The notes under the pieces: generated by a model | Seen by the model: the letters and a program-made list of their open reading frames with translations, nothing else | What the model was told of the DNA's origin: nothing | The model's database searches: none | Virus record (IMG/VR): IMGVR_UViG_3300009184_000197 | Location: 1-25,050 of that record | Length of the DNA: 25,050 nt | Strand: one strand, 5' to 3' | DNA from: a virus | In this document: positions 1 to 7,219 of the stretch, piece by piece | Layout: each line of letters opens with the position of its first letter | How positions within the stretch are numbered: position 1 is the first letter of the stretch | Position numbers and translations under genes: made by a program

Positions 1-174
1 GCGTTCCAAGACCCTACTCATGTCAACATCATCACGCCTCTTACATTTGCAGAGTATTTTGATGACGAGAAGATATGGGCTAGAAACTACGGTTTTAAGG
101 GAGCTTTCCACATAGAAAAGCTAGAATATTTCGGACCTCATATCAGGTGCGAAATGAGGAAGGTTATCGTTTAG
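1..174 (+). CDS. C-terminal fragment of a probable class I SAM-dependent methyltransferase
   Basis: The first 57 codons of the window are open on the plus strand and end in TAG; the start lies outside the window. The fragment contains DPTHVNIITPLTFAEYFD followed by a YGFKG segment and a strand-rich tail. In phage and bacterial class I methyltransferases the same kind of DPTH...T..F..YFD segment follows the nucleotide-binding core and precedes the last beta strands. That family comparison is from memory. The catalytic part is not visible, so the substrate cannot be given. This is the only plus-strand gene in the window; it converges on the minus-strand block and overlaps the last small gene there by 11 bases, so it probably marks the end of another transcription unit. 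It could also be another alpha/beta enzyme. Confidence 0.55.
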   Translation, partial: AFQDPTHVNIITPLTFAEYFDDEKIWARNYGFKGAFHIEKLEYFGPHIRCEMRKVIV

Positions 175-310
175 CGGTCTGGGCAGAGCGTCTGAAGGCT
201 TCTTTGGTAGGGTATCCTTTTTGACCACGCTTCTTTGCCGGTAGTCCAGCAGCTCTTCTCTTGTTAATGTTGAAGTACAAGCCTCGTTGTGATTTTGGTG
301 TGTATGCCAT
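164..310 (-). CDS. Small basic protein, 48 aa, unknown function
   Basis: This short gene starts with ATG inside the TAATG junction with the preceding gene and encodes 48 residues beginning MAYTPKSQRGLYFNINKR. It is rich in Arg and Lys and contains a GLYFNINKRRAAGL segment, then KKRGQKGYPTKEAF. It resembles short basic phage proteins with a G-L-x-x-N-I-x-x-[KR]-R motif, but I know no function for them. No cysteines, membrane segment or signal peptide are visible. It is the last gene of the minus-strand series, and its final 11 bases overlap the end of the convergent methyltransferase-like gene. Start overlap, charge and reading-frame fit make it a likely real gene despite its size. Confidence 0.6.
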   Translation of the reverse strand: MAYTPKSQRGLYFNINKRRAAGLPAKKRGQKGYPTKEAFRRSAQTAKR

Positions 311-540
311 TATCTGCATCCCCATCTTTTTCTGGCAGCTTTGCCTCTTTCACCTGTCCAACTTTTAGAACGAGCACAAAAAGATTTGTGTCTAGGTCCT
401 GACTTAGTTGGTGCTTTTAAATTACTTCCTGTTGCTCTGTTTGTCTTTGCACGACCTTTTGCAGTCAGACCACCACCAGCCTTGACAGACAACTTCTCGC
501 CTCTGCCAACAGAGAGATTAGGAGACTTCTTTCTAGCCAT
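310..540 (-). CDS. DUF6321-like small basic phage protein, 76 aa
   Basis: The protein begins MARKKSPNLSVGRGEKLSVK and continues with GGGLTAKGRAKTNRATGSNL and a GPRHKSFCARSKSW segment. This pattern matches my memory of the DUF6321 family, a conserved small phage protein of unknown function. It is very rich in Lys, Arg and Gly and has two Cys, so nucleic-acid or protein binding is plausible but unproven. The start chosen is the ATG at 540, whose A is also the last base of the endolysin TGA stop (TGATG). A TTG one codon upstream would add one residue and is less likely. It ends in TAATG with the next small gene, so it is probably translated by reinitiation within the lysis-end operon. Confidence 0.7.
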   Translation of the reverse strand: MARKKSPNLSVGRGEKLSVKAGGGLTAKGRAKTNRATGSNLKAPTKSGPRHKSFCARSKSWTGERGKAARKRWGCR

Positions 541-878
541 CAAACATTCCTCTCAAAATGTGGACAGTCAACCAAAGATTTAAAGTTACCACCCCATCTG
601 TTTTTAGGATACAACTGTTCCCAAAAAAACCCAAGAGGTTGAAGAATTTTTTTATCCCAAATAATCTGTCCGTCTTTGAAGAAGTTTAAATCCATAGCGC
701 AGCGTTTTAAATGGATGCTATCCATTGTTTTGCTTCTGCCTGTTTTAACGTAAATAGCTTGCTGTTCGGGAGTTCTAGCCAATTCACCGCCTGTAACGAC
801 AAAACCTTCATTAGTTGCGTGTTCAATTAACAGACAAATGTCTAATAAAAATGCCGCCTGTTCTTTCATTAAGCTCAT
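540..878 (-). CDS. Endolysin, M15 family zinc peptidase (L,D / D,D-endopeptidase type)
   Basis: The 112-residue protein looks like a compact single-domain M15 peptidase (VanY/T5 endolysin type), which cuts peptide cross-links of peptidoglycan to release progeny. The zinc-ligand pattern is visible: SIHLKRCAMDLN gives His56 and Asp63, and DCPHFE gives the second His at 107. An early GGELARTPEQQ segment (about 30-40) precedes them, as in M15 proteins. Cys60 and Cys105 lie next to the active-site motifs. No signal peptide or wall-binding domain is visible, so export must depend on a holin. The start ATG overlaps the TGA of the upstream holin gene in an ATGA junction. Holin-endolysin order supports the assignment. 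The exact bond cleaved cannot be read from the sequence. Confidence 0.85.
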   Translation of the reverse strand: MSLMKEQAAFLLDICLLIEHATNEGFVVTGGELARTPEQQAIYVKTGRSKTMDSIHLKRCAMDLNFFKDGQIIWDKKILQPLGFFWEQLYPKNRWGGNFKSLVDCPHFERNV

Positions 879-1387
879 TTTTTACTCCTCATTTCAGCCA
901 GTTTTTCAATGGTTCTGCCACCAAAATAAGCACCCATGATGAGCATACCCCACTGACCCAACAAATTAACATAGGCTTCATTTGCGTTTAACCCAAAAGC
1001 GGACATCATGCTGAACAGGAAATAGCCCGTAAAGATGGCTACAAGGCTCATAGGGCGTATATTTTTGGATAGCCAAGAGTCAGATGCCATGTCTGCTTCC
1101 CAGCGTCCTGTGACGTTGTTTTCTTCGCTAACCATTGCGCCAGCTACAACCTTCATTTCTTCTAATTCCATCTTGGCTTTTTCAACACCCAGCTCAAGCA
1201 ACCGTTCTTCATGGTCGTATTGGAGTTGACGCAGTTTTTCCACCTCGTCAGAGCTTGGGTTGTCGCTAATCTTGACACCCAGTTTTTCTTCTACTACTTG
1301 TTTGCCTTTTGCTTGAATGGCAGAGGACAATAATCCTAAACCGTTTTGGGCAAGTGTTCCTAAAAGGGATGCAACAATAGGTATCAT
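875..1387 (-). CDS. Holin of the gene-transfer-agent 3-TM type
   Basis: This 170-residue protein has a hydrophobic/amphipathic N-terminus (about residues 3-24), a charged helical middle (about 45-90) with many Glu and Lys, then WLSKNIRP followed by two membrane segments at about 113-131 and 140-157 and a basic tail. That order, with the W-x-x-K-N-x-R-P motif just before the paired membrane helices, is typical of the holin family described for gene transfer agents and many phages. It would form pores in the inner membrane that let the adjacent endolysin reach the wall. It overlaps the endolysin start (ATGA) and its own start overlaps the stop of the split gene before it (ATGA), so all three are probably coupled. 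Confidence 0.75.
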   Translation of the reverse strand: MIPIVASLLGTLAQNGLGLLSSAIQAKGKQVVEEKLGVKISDNPSSDEVEKLRQLQYDHEERLLELGVEKAKMELEEMKVVAGAMVSEENNVTGRWEADMASDSWLSKNIRPMSLVAIFTGYFLFSMMSAFGLNANEAYVNLLGQWGMLIMGAYFGGRTIEKLAEMRSKK

Positions 1388-2039
1388 TTAATGTCCTTTA
1401 CGCAATAAGCAGGGATGTTCCCTGTACTCTGATATTCCACCCAACACTCTTTTGTTCGTTTGTCAGTAATCCAGCGTTTTTCAAATTCTTGACGGGTAAA
1501 TCTATCTTTTTTCTTATCCTGTGCTTCATTGTAAATGTAATACATGAGTCCAGCATAAGCCACAGATAGAGCCAAAACCCCTGCCAACACAGTAATTCTG
1601 ATTTGCCATCTATGCCAAAACTGTTGTCTGCGCTTGATAGCTTCTTGTTCTTTTTTTTTGCGTAGGCTTCTTCTGCGTTTTTCTCACGAGTAAGTCTTGC
1701 AAATTCAGCCTCATACCTGTTCCACATCTGGTTAAAAGATGAATCTGCCTCGTAGATTAAAAACTGCCTCATATCAGCAGCCTGACGCTCTAGCTCAATT
1801 TGTTTAAAGACAGTATCTAATGCCTGTGCTTTTAATGATTTTGTTTTTGGCGGGTTCTTTTTTTCTTTTTCCGCTATGTCTTTGACCTGTTCGTGAGCAT
1901 CAAAAAATTTACCTATAGCTCCACCAATCTCAGACGCAATGCTTGAGACATCCTTGCCCGTTGCTTTAACTTCCTTGTATAAGGCTACCCCCTGTTTAAT
2001 TGCCGCAAGAGCACCCAGTGCAATTGAAAAAGGCTCGAT
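1384..2039 (-). CDS. Split gene: coiled-coil protein with C-terminal membrane segment, joined by a -1 frameshift
   Basis: Two overlapping open frames make one sensible protein. From about 2039 the first frame gives EPFSIALGALAAIKQ, then a helical, charged region including FDAHEQVKDIAEKEK and a probable coiled coil (LERQAADMRQF, WNRYEAEFARLTREKN), up to the A9 run at 1651-1659. A -1 slip there continues as KKKEQEAIKRRQQFWHRW and a membrane helix at about residues 149-170 (ITVLAGVLALSVAYAGLMYY), then a charged tail with two Cys. The fused length is 218 residues; unslipped reading stops at 1398. The second-frame stop forms an ATGA junction with the holin start, which supports it as the native end. 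AGGAG at 2046-2050 precedes ATC at 2039 (6-base spacing) or ATT at 2042 (3-base); no ATG, GTG or TTG occurs in frame before 1772. It may be a pseudogene. Function unknown; it is next to the lysis genes. Confidence 0.6.
1650..1656 (-). promoter_or_regulatory. Candidate -1 slippery heptamer A-AAA-AAG
   Basis: Read on the minus strand, the zero frame is GCA-AAA-AAA-AAG, which ends in the heptamer A-AAA-AAG, the motif used for -1 frameshifting in Escherichia coli dnaX. Slipping here moves translation from the coiled-coil frame into the frame that encodes the membrane segment and ends at the holin start. I see only a weak possible downstream stem (GCTATC pairing with GATGGC) and no convincing upstream Shine-Dalgarno-like stimulator. 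A one-base deletion in the A run, real or from assembly, would look the same. Confidence 0.45.
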
Positions 2040-2052
2040 AATTAACTCCTAA

Positions 2053-2400
2053 TTAAAAACCTTCGCCCGGAGTTACGTAAACAATCCCAGTGGATGCTGC
2101 AATAATTGCAGAAACATAAACGGAACTGGTTGCTGCGTTTGCACACTGTTTAGGTGTGGTGTATATCATTGTTTGGTTGTTGTGCAAGACTGTTCCGTAT
2201 GAAGGTGTACCCGCTACAGGAATAACAGCATCATCTGTGCTACCTGTTCCGATACGGATAAAAACTTCCGCTGCTGTACCGTTATGTATCCGAACCTGAT
2301 TGCAAGGGCTATCAGAAAGAATAGATACGGTGTTAGCTGTCGTTGAGACGTTAATACGGGTTGTCTTACCCTGTGCTTGAAATGGAATATTACTTGCCAT
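2053..2400 (-). CDS. Beta-rich virion-like protein, 115 aa
   Basis: The protein is rich in Thr, Ser, Ala and Val with alternating hydrophobic residues, as expected for a small beta-sandwich. Recognisable pieces are SDSPCNQVRIHNGTAAEVFI, VAGTPSYGTVLHNNQTMIY, and a C-terminal VYVTPGEGF. It has two Cys (about 33 and 86) and no signal peptide or membrane helix. I recall similar small beta proteins in aquatic phages without a known role. By composition it resembles the two decoration-like proteins beside the capsid gene, so an accessory virion role is a guess. It starts three bases after the stop of the preceding gene, and its stop lies next to the AGGAG site of the split gene downstream. Confidence 0.65.
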   Translation of the reverse strand: MASNIPFQAQGKTTRINVSTTANTVSILSDSPCNQVRIHNGTAAEVFIRIGTGSTDDAVIPVAGTPSYGTVLHNNQTMIYTTPKQCANAATSSVYVSAIIAASTGIVYVTPGEGF

Positions 2401-2402
2401 GA

Positions 2403-2642
2403 TTAGTACACCTTACATCCACCACCCTCAGTAGGTGATTGTTTAGTATCGTAAGACGGTGTGCCAGAGAAATCAAAAACCGGACGGAAACCACCTTTAG
2501 GCAGTTGACCGGGTTGCCAGCGTTGCATACCAGAACTTACGTCTCTAGGTAATTGTGGGCGTACAGATTTAGCAACCTGTTGGTTTAAATCATGGTCACG
2601 TTGTTGTGGACGATTACTCGGCTCTTTCGGATAACTTGCCAT
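2403..2642 (-). CDS. Proline/glutamine-rich protein, 79 aa, unknown
   Basis: The product is polar and probably disordered, with Pro, Gln, Arg and Ser prominent (MASYPKEPSNRPQQRDHDLN at the start, then SGMQRWQPGQLPKGGFRPVF). It ends in GGGCKVY with a single Cys. No domain is recognised. The start at 2642 lies within the 3' end of the preceding membrane-protein gene, giving a 29-base overlap in a different frame, which is longer than most junctions here. A GAGAGAAGT stretch upstream offers a ribosome site. Position between small membrane and virion-like genes gives no firm role. It is probably a real gene because it fills the space between two supported genes in the same direction. Confidence 0.55.
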   Translation of the reverse strand: MASYPKEPSNRPQQRDHDLNQQVAKSVRPQLPRDVSSGMQRWQPGQLPKGGFRPVFDFSGTPSYDTKQSPTEGGGCKVY

Positions 2643-2838
2643 TACTTCTCTCCTTTGTGCGTACCGTAAGGTAGCAGAAAATTACATAAATTGCTAGTGT
2701 TGCCACTCGCTCCCACCCCATACCCCACATTGTCCAGCATCCTAGCCCGAATGAGGTCAGCAGGGCAAGAATAACAATCAGACGGTCTGTAATAACCTCT
2801 AACGCTAGGCGAACAAATCTGACGATAGCTGCGTCCAT
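2614..2838 (-). CDS. Small two-helix membrane protein (possible second holin or lysis accessory)
   Basis: This 74-residue protein has two hydrophobic segments, about 19-39 (RLIVILALLTSFGLGCWTMW) and 46-59 (ATLAIYVIFCYLTV), joined by a short turn and followed by a charged tail (RTKERSNGKLSERAE). Size and topology fit a small class II-type holin or an accessory membrane protein, but no family is recognised, and the three-TM holin next to the endolysin is the stronger holin candidate. An AAGGAG site lies just upstream of the ATG. Another frame across the same bases (2642-2896) is open, but its composition is unlike a real protein. It overlaps the next gene by 29 bases. Confidence 0.6.
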   Translation of the reverse strand: MDAAIVRFVRLALEVITDRLIVILALLTSFGLGCWTMWGMGWERVATLAIYVIFCYLTVRTKERSNGKLSERAE

Positions 2839-2873
2839 GTCTACTCCTTCTTGATAATGTAATAATCATATTA

Positions 2874-3086
2874 TCACTTATCCTCATCATCGTCACTCAT
2901 AAACCCTGAACCCCACTCATCATCACTGAGTTTTGCTTTTAAAGCCTCTAGCTTGAGGGCACGGTCTATTACCTTCATCTTGTCAGTAATAGACGCTGTA
3001 GAGTCCACCATGACCGCCTGTAGCGCATCACTGATGGCTTTCTCTAGGTCTGGGTTAATTCCCTTGTCTTTAGACTTCTTGCTCAT
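2874..3086 (-). CDS. Small acidic-tailed helical protein, 70 aa, conserved phage type
   Basis: The protein has a basic start (MSKKSKDKG), a helical middle (DLEKAISDALQAVMVDSTAS and ITDKMKVIDRALKLEALKAK) and an acidic end with DDEWGSGFM and a run of Asp and Glu. I recall small phage proteins with the same DKMKVIDRALKLEA...DDEWGSGF signature near structural genes; none has a function I can name. The acidic tail suggests DNA mimicry or protein binding, but that is only a guess. Its ATG overlaps the TGA of the upstream gene (ATGA), so the two are probably coupled. Confidence 0.65.
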   Translation of the reverse strand: MSKKSKDKGINPDLEKAISDALQAVMVDSTASITDKMKVIDRALKLEALKAKLSDDEWGSGFMSDDDEDK

Positions 3087-3235
3087 TTACTGAGTTTTCT
3101 GCCAATAGCTCTTTTTACAGGTCTAGAAGTTTTAGCCTGTTTACGTTGAGCCATCATGCGGTTGTAGTCCTGAGACGCTTTTGCCTCATTCTCACCACCC
3201 TCACGAGCCATTCTTTGTTCTGCGCTTTCTGCCAT
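3083..3235 (-). CDS. Small basic protein, 50 aa, unknown
   Basis: A short gene lies between the large ejection-like gene and the acidic-tailed protein. It starts with ATG at 3235, preceded by GGAGTAAATC, and ends in an ATGA overlap with the next start. The 50 residues begin MAESAEQRMAREGGENEAKA and end with a strongly basic tail (RPVKRAIGRKLSK). It is helical and charged throughout, with no Cys or membrane helix. A ribosome site, a coupled stop and the absence of any other use for this stretch support it. No family is recognised. Confidence 0.6.
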   Translation of the reverse strand: MAESAEQRMAREGGENEAKASQDYNRMMAQRKQAKTSRPVKRAIGRKLSK

Positions 3236-3245
3236 GATTTACTCC

Positions 3246-5777
3246 TTATTCAATTGCACGAGTTATCGCTGGTGCAACATACCCTGCAACAGCGTTTCTT
3301 AAAAGACGTTGAGCCATCGTAATCTTTTGCCTCAAATCCACCGGGGCTAAAAAGACTTCACTCAATTTTGATTCAATTTCAGACACTTGTTTAGGTGACA
3401 TCAAACCGTATGTGGTCAGATTATCCCCAATGTATTTCCAGTCTTGCAAAGCACCTTTAAAGCTACTGGTAGCTCTGTCAGCAATGACTTGACCTACCGC
3501 ATCCCCAAATTTTTCTTTGCCTCCGGGAGTAGAAAGAATAATTCTAGAAGTTTCTTCCCACACATCCTTGTCCGAGCTAAGAATAATATCCTTGACCCGT
3601 TTTGCATCGGTTGTACCGCCAAGTATTGTGTCTGCATATTTTTGCGCTTCAGCACGCATAGTTTTTGCAGCTTCTGTCAGAGGTTTTCCCTGTGCTTGTG
3701 CAGCCGCCTCTGCCTCTGAAACAACACCAGAAGCAGTCTTTTTCTGCAATTTCAATGCTTTTGCAGCGTCTTTTATTCTTTGCTCTTCAAGTTTGGTAGC
3801 AGTCTTCTGAGCTTCCGTCAAAACTTTCTCTGTTTGTTTTGGCAATAAAGTCTCAACTCCACCAGCTTGGGTGCGTAAAGCATCCGCTAGTTTTGACCTT
3901 GCACCGCCAAAACCTTCTGCACGAGTCATGGTTTGGGCAGCGGTAGTTAATTGATTTTTGAGAGCGGGAAATGTATCTAACCAGTCTCTTGCCGAACCTG
4001 TCTCAACAAATTCTTTAACCTGTTTGCCTGTAGCGTTACGCAATTTATCGGCTACATAAGCACGAGCAATGCTCTCAGCTTGACCTGCATTGTTACCCAG
4101 CAAAGTAATTAAATCTTTTACACCAGTCTCGCTTTTAAAAAACTTGTCACCAATAGTGGCTGGGTCAGTAGTAAACCTTGCCATATCAAACTCTTCTTTT
4201 CCAACAATAGACTCACCCAGCTTTGTTTTAAATACCCTTAATGGGTCTGAATCTTTTCTGTATTGCTCTAAAAATTTAGTAATGCTGGGAGAAAACTCAC
4301 GCTGGATAGCCTCTACAGAATCAGCTAGTTTGCCAGCCTGTATTTGACCAATAGAGTCAAATCCTTCTGCGGGTAAACCGTAAGACCTGTCACGCAAGAA
4401 TCTACGCAAGTTTTCTAACCCCTGAAAACTTACAGGTGTACCAGTAACCACGCCAGTTTGTTCATCAACAACACGAGGGTCTAAAGCTCTTTTAACCTTA
4501 TCAAGCTGGCTTTTAACTTCATTAATAGTTACGTTTGTCAGCTTGGTTTCGGGGTTTGTAATCGCTGTATCTATATCAGAAATTGCCTTTTCAAATGCTT
4601 TTGTGTCTGATACTTTTTGACCAGCCTTCTCTTTTTGGAAAGCAAAAGAAAAAGCCTCTCCTTTGTTTGTCTCAGCGTTGTCAGACCTTGTTTTTTTCAA
4701 ATCTACAAAAATAGGATTGACGGTTTCTCTTATTTTTGTGCCTATTGTTGTAGGTGTTTGTGGTGCTCCAACCGCAGAAAGGCTTTTTTGAGCTTCTGTC
4801 ACACCAGCCTCAGCTCGTGTTGTGAGTTTTCCAGCACCTTTTCTTAAATCAGCAATCTGTTTGCGTGACTCTGTTTGTATGCGTTGTGCTTCTGCCTGAC
4901 CTTTTTGCAAAGCAGCATTTGCCTCTACTTCTGCAATTTGACGAACAGACGGGCTTTGCAAACGAGCATTATCCCGAATACGCTTGGCTGTAGCCTGTGC
5001 GCTTGTAATTATTTGCTGAGATTGGTTTGCAGCCCGTTGCTCAAGTTGAGATGCGTTTAATTCTGCGGCTTGAGTAATTTTTCCAACACCAGCTTTGAGC
5101 ATATCCATGATTTCTTTTTGGGCATCTAAACTAGACTGCCCACCACGAATATCTTCTAATTTTCTAGCAATAAATGCTTCTTGTTCTTTTGTTAAGTTTT
5201 GTGGCTTTGTATTTGATTCTTGCAATAATTGACCTACCGTCTTAGCAGTAGACATTCCGGGCATAAATTTACCCGCAAGAGTTCCTAATAAACCACCTGT
5301 TTTTGTTCCCAAATATTGAATTGGAACAGGACCAAGAGTAGCAGACAACAAACGAGCAGTCTCTGCGCCTATACCCGGACCATATTTAGACTCTACAACT
5401 TGCCCAGCAGTCTCACCCATTGCCCCACCAATAACACCCGCAGCAGCAGAGGCAGGACGAGCTACCTTCATCGCTTCACCGCCAGCAGTCAATGCAGTGC
5501 TAATACCTCCGGCAGCTCTTCCGGGTATACCGGGTAAAGCACTTAAAGGTTTAATAGCACCACCCGCAGCCATCATCATTTCAGGAGCAACAGTACCGTA
5601 AATACCACCCGTCAACGCTTCACGACCAACCCGTGATATACGGTCTAGTAATCTTGGCTCTTCTTTTTCAGAAGTTGTTGGTGTTGCATCAACAGGTGTA
5701 GCAGTAGACGGGTCAAACTTTGCTTTTGCAGGTTTTGCATCTTCTGTCAATGTTGCGCTTGATGGGTCAAACTTCAT
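3246..5777 (-). CDS. Large putative internal virion / DNA ejection protein, 843 aa
   Basis: The 843-residue protein begins with two copies of KFDPS (residues 2-6 and 20-24, the second as KFDPSTATPVD), a short repeat I associate with large phage virion proteins. A Gly/Ala/Met-rich hydrophobic zone follows at about 55-165, with no clean membrane helices, then long Ala-, Gln- and Lys-rich helices that should form coiled coils (about 190-345 and 640-740). This make-up resembles podovirus proteins that leave the capsid with the DNA and form a channel through the envelope. A tape-measure protein would look similar, but no tail-tube genes are present. The chosen start at 5777 overlaps the preceding stop (TAATG); an upstream ATG at 5795 would add six residues. 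No peptidase or transglycosylase motif was recognised. Confidence 0.65.
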   Translation of the reverse strand: MKFDPSSATLTEDAKPAKAKFDPSTATPVDATPTTSEKEEPRLLDRISRVGREALTGGIYGTVAPEMMMAAGGAIKPLSALPGIPGRAAGGISTALTAGGEAMKVARPASAAAGVIGGAMGETAGQVVESKYGPGIGAETARLLSATLGPVPIQYLGTKTGGLLGTLAGKFMPGMSTAKTVGQLLQESNTKPQNLTKEQEAFIARKLEDIRGGQSSLDAQKEIMDMLKAGVGKITQAAELNASQLEQRAANQSQQIITSAQATAKRIRDNARLQSPSVRQIAEVEANAALQKGQAEAQRIQTESRKQIADLRKGAGKLTTRAEAGVTEAQKSLSAVGAPQTPTTIGTKIRETVNPIFVDLKKTRSDNAETNKGEAFSFAFQKEKAGQKVSDTKAFEKAISDIDTAITNPETKLTNVTINEVKSQLDKVKRALDPRVVDEQTGVVTGTPVSFQGLENLRRFLRDRSYGLPAEGFDSIGQIQAGKLADSVEAIQREFSPSITKFLEQYRKDSDPLRVFKTKLGESIVGKEEFDMARFTTDPATIGDKFFKSETGVKDLITLLGNNAGQAESIARAYVADKLRNATGKQVKEFVETGSARDWLDTFPALKNQLTTAAQTMTRAEGFGGARSKLADALRTQAGGVETLLPKQTEKVLTEAQKTATKLEEQRIKDAAKALKLQKKTASGVVSEAEAAAQAQGKPLTEAAKTMRAEAQKYADTILGGTTDAKRVKDIILSSDKDVWEETSRIILSTPGGKEKFGDAVGQVIADRATSSFKGALQDWKYIGDNLTTYGLMSPKQVSEIESKLSEVFLAPVDLRQKITMAQRLLRNAVAGYVAPAITRAIE

Positions 5778-7219
5778 TATTCCAGTTCCTCCCAATTGTC
5801 ATCACCCAAATACTTGGCTTTTTTACCTGACCTGTCAGTATAAACTTTGTTTACTTCATAAGAGCTTTGTGAACCAACAGAGTAATCATCATTGGGTTTT
5901 AAGTTTAATTTCATACCCGCTTTTAAATCTAATTCAGGCAAATCAAACAATTGACGTTTTAACATAATGTTTTGATTAATACGACTAGACATGCCGTCAA
6001 GTTTGTTAATCATGCTATCTGCCGTATCTCCGGGCTGAGGAACAACACCGTAGTTACGCAAAGCCTCACCACCCGTAACAGCTTTACCAGATATATTTAA
6101 GTAATAGTTATTACGCATGTCCCTAACTTTTGTTAAAAACTTTTGTAAATCAGCAGGTATATCTTGCGCTAACAATTGATTAAGAATCTTTCCTTCTTCT
6201 GTTAAAAATGCTTCTACTTGATATTTTTTTAAATTAGCAATAAGAGTGGGGTTTTGTAAATCTTTCTTTATGTCTTCTACATCTGCTTTTAAAACTGTAT
6301 CTGCAATGTATCCTTCTGTAATCTTGGCTGGGGGCTTTAATGTTGTGCCTTTTGACGCAGCCGACACTTTTGCATCAGCAGCCACTTTTGCCAATCTTTC
6401 ACGCAAAGCCATCTGTTCTTTTGCCATACGTTCACGTTGATTCATATTTTCAACATGTCTACGCTCTACATCTGCTTTTCCTTGTAAATCATTACGCAAT
6501 TTAATTCCATTGTCGTAACTTGTAGACAATTGTTTAATAGCATTTAAGGTAGCAACCTTGCCTTGCTTTTGTTCCATAGCTTTAAGAACAGGAGACTCAG
6601 CCTTCATCAACGCAACTTTTGCAGCCAAATCACCCGCTTCACGGTCAATTTGATATAACTTTATTGCGTCTTCATATTCTTTTTCTAACCCTTTAACCTT
6701 TTCGCCCATAGCTTTAAAGTTTTTGTCAAACTCTATTTGCTGTTTTTTGTACAGGTCTGAACGTCCTTTTTGATAGCCTTCAAGCATACCGTTCATAGCA
6801 AACATAGCTTGCTGGGCATGTTGTTTACCCAAGCCACCAATTGCCATGCCAATAACGCTTGTCAAGCTAAACAACCCAGCAACATCCATAGCGGTATCTT
6901 TTGTGGGAACAAACGCCATGTTTTGTAATTCTTGTCTGCCTTTGTGAAGAGCTTCTCTTTCTTCTAGCTTACGCAAACCGAACGCTGCTTCTGTTTTTCT
7001 TGATGATTCAGATTCCAGTTCTTTTACCTTTTCTTCACGCTTGGCTTTTTCAATATTAATATCTTCTGCGCCAACAGCTTGTTCTGCTTTTGTTTGCAAT
7101 CCCATGAGTTCTTGTCTGATAGGCTCGGTTTCTTTAGGACCAAGGTATCCCCTCGGTGCTGCTGGCATCCCGGAAAATAATTTTGTTCCTAATCCCGTGA
7201 TGGAATCTAACTCGCTCAT
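5777..7219 (-). CDS. Putative internal virion / ejection protein with long coiled coils, 480 aa
   Basis: The N-terminal part (about 55-95) and the middle (about 150-290) are highly charged and helical, with heptad-like patterns such as EKVKGLEKEYEDAIKLYQ. They are split by a short hydrophobic patch at 112-131 (GLFSLTSVIGMAIGGLG). The C-terminal half has a conserved-looking block, SGKAVTGGEALRNYGVVPQP (about 377-396), and ends in a small strand-rich tail, KVYTDRSGKKAKYLGDDNW. I recall this C-terminal layout from uncharacterised phage virion proteins. It lies between two other large virion-type genes, with ATGA at its start and TAATG at its end, so it is probably made in fixed proportion with them. 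An ejection or inner-core role is inferred from context. Confidence 0.6.
   Translation of the reverse strand: MSELDSITGLGTKLFSGMPAAPRGYLGPKETEPIRQELMGLQTKAEQAVGAEDINIEKAKREEKVKELESESSRKTEAAFGLRKLEEREALHKGRQELQNMAFVPTKDTAMDVAGLFSLTSVIGMAIGGLGKQHAQQAMFAMNGMLEGYQKGRSDLYKKQQIEFDKNFKAMGEKVKGLEKEYEDAIKLYQIDREAGDLAAKVALMKAESPVLKAMEQKQGKVATLNAIKQLSTSYDNGIKLRNDLQGKADVERRHVENMNQRERMAKEQMALRERLAKVAADAKVSAASKGTTLKPPAKITEGYIADTVLKADVEDIKKDLQNPTLIANLKKYQVEAFLTEEGKILNQLLAQDIPADLQKFLTKVRDMRNNYYLNISGKAVTGGEALRNYGVVPQPGDTADSMINKLDGMSSRINQNIMLKRQLFDLPELDLKAGMKLNLKPNDDYSVGSQSSYEVNKVYTDRSGKKAKYLGDDNWEELE

Noticed and set aside
540-543. TTG start for the DUF6321-like protein
   Set aside because: The ATG one codon later overlaps the endolysin stop and gives the usual MARKKSPNL start.
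1398-1772. An open frame starting at the ATG at 1772 as an independent 124-residue gene
   Set aside because: There is no ribosome site at that ATG, and the coding character extends upstream of it to about 2039. It is the later part of the zero frame of the split gene.
2642-2896. A second open frame overlapping the two-helix membrane protein
   Set aside because: It gives an Arg/Ser/Cys-rich product without domain character, has no better ribosome site and runs in a different frame from the clear membrane protein.
3246-5777. Tape-measure protein of a long tail
   Set aside because: Length and coiled coils would fit, but no tail tube, tail terminator, assembly chaperone pair or baseplate gene is present, and the adaptor and nozzle genes point to a short tail.
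5777-5795. Upstream ATG for the 843-residue ejection protein (adding MGGTGI)
   Set aside because: The ATG at 5777 forms the TAATG junction used often in this genome and begins with the recognised KFDPS repeat.
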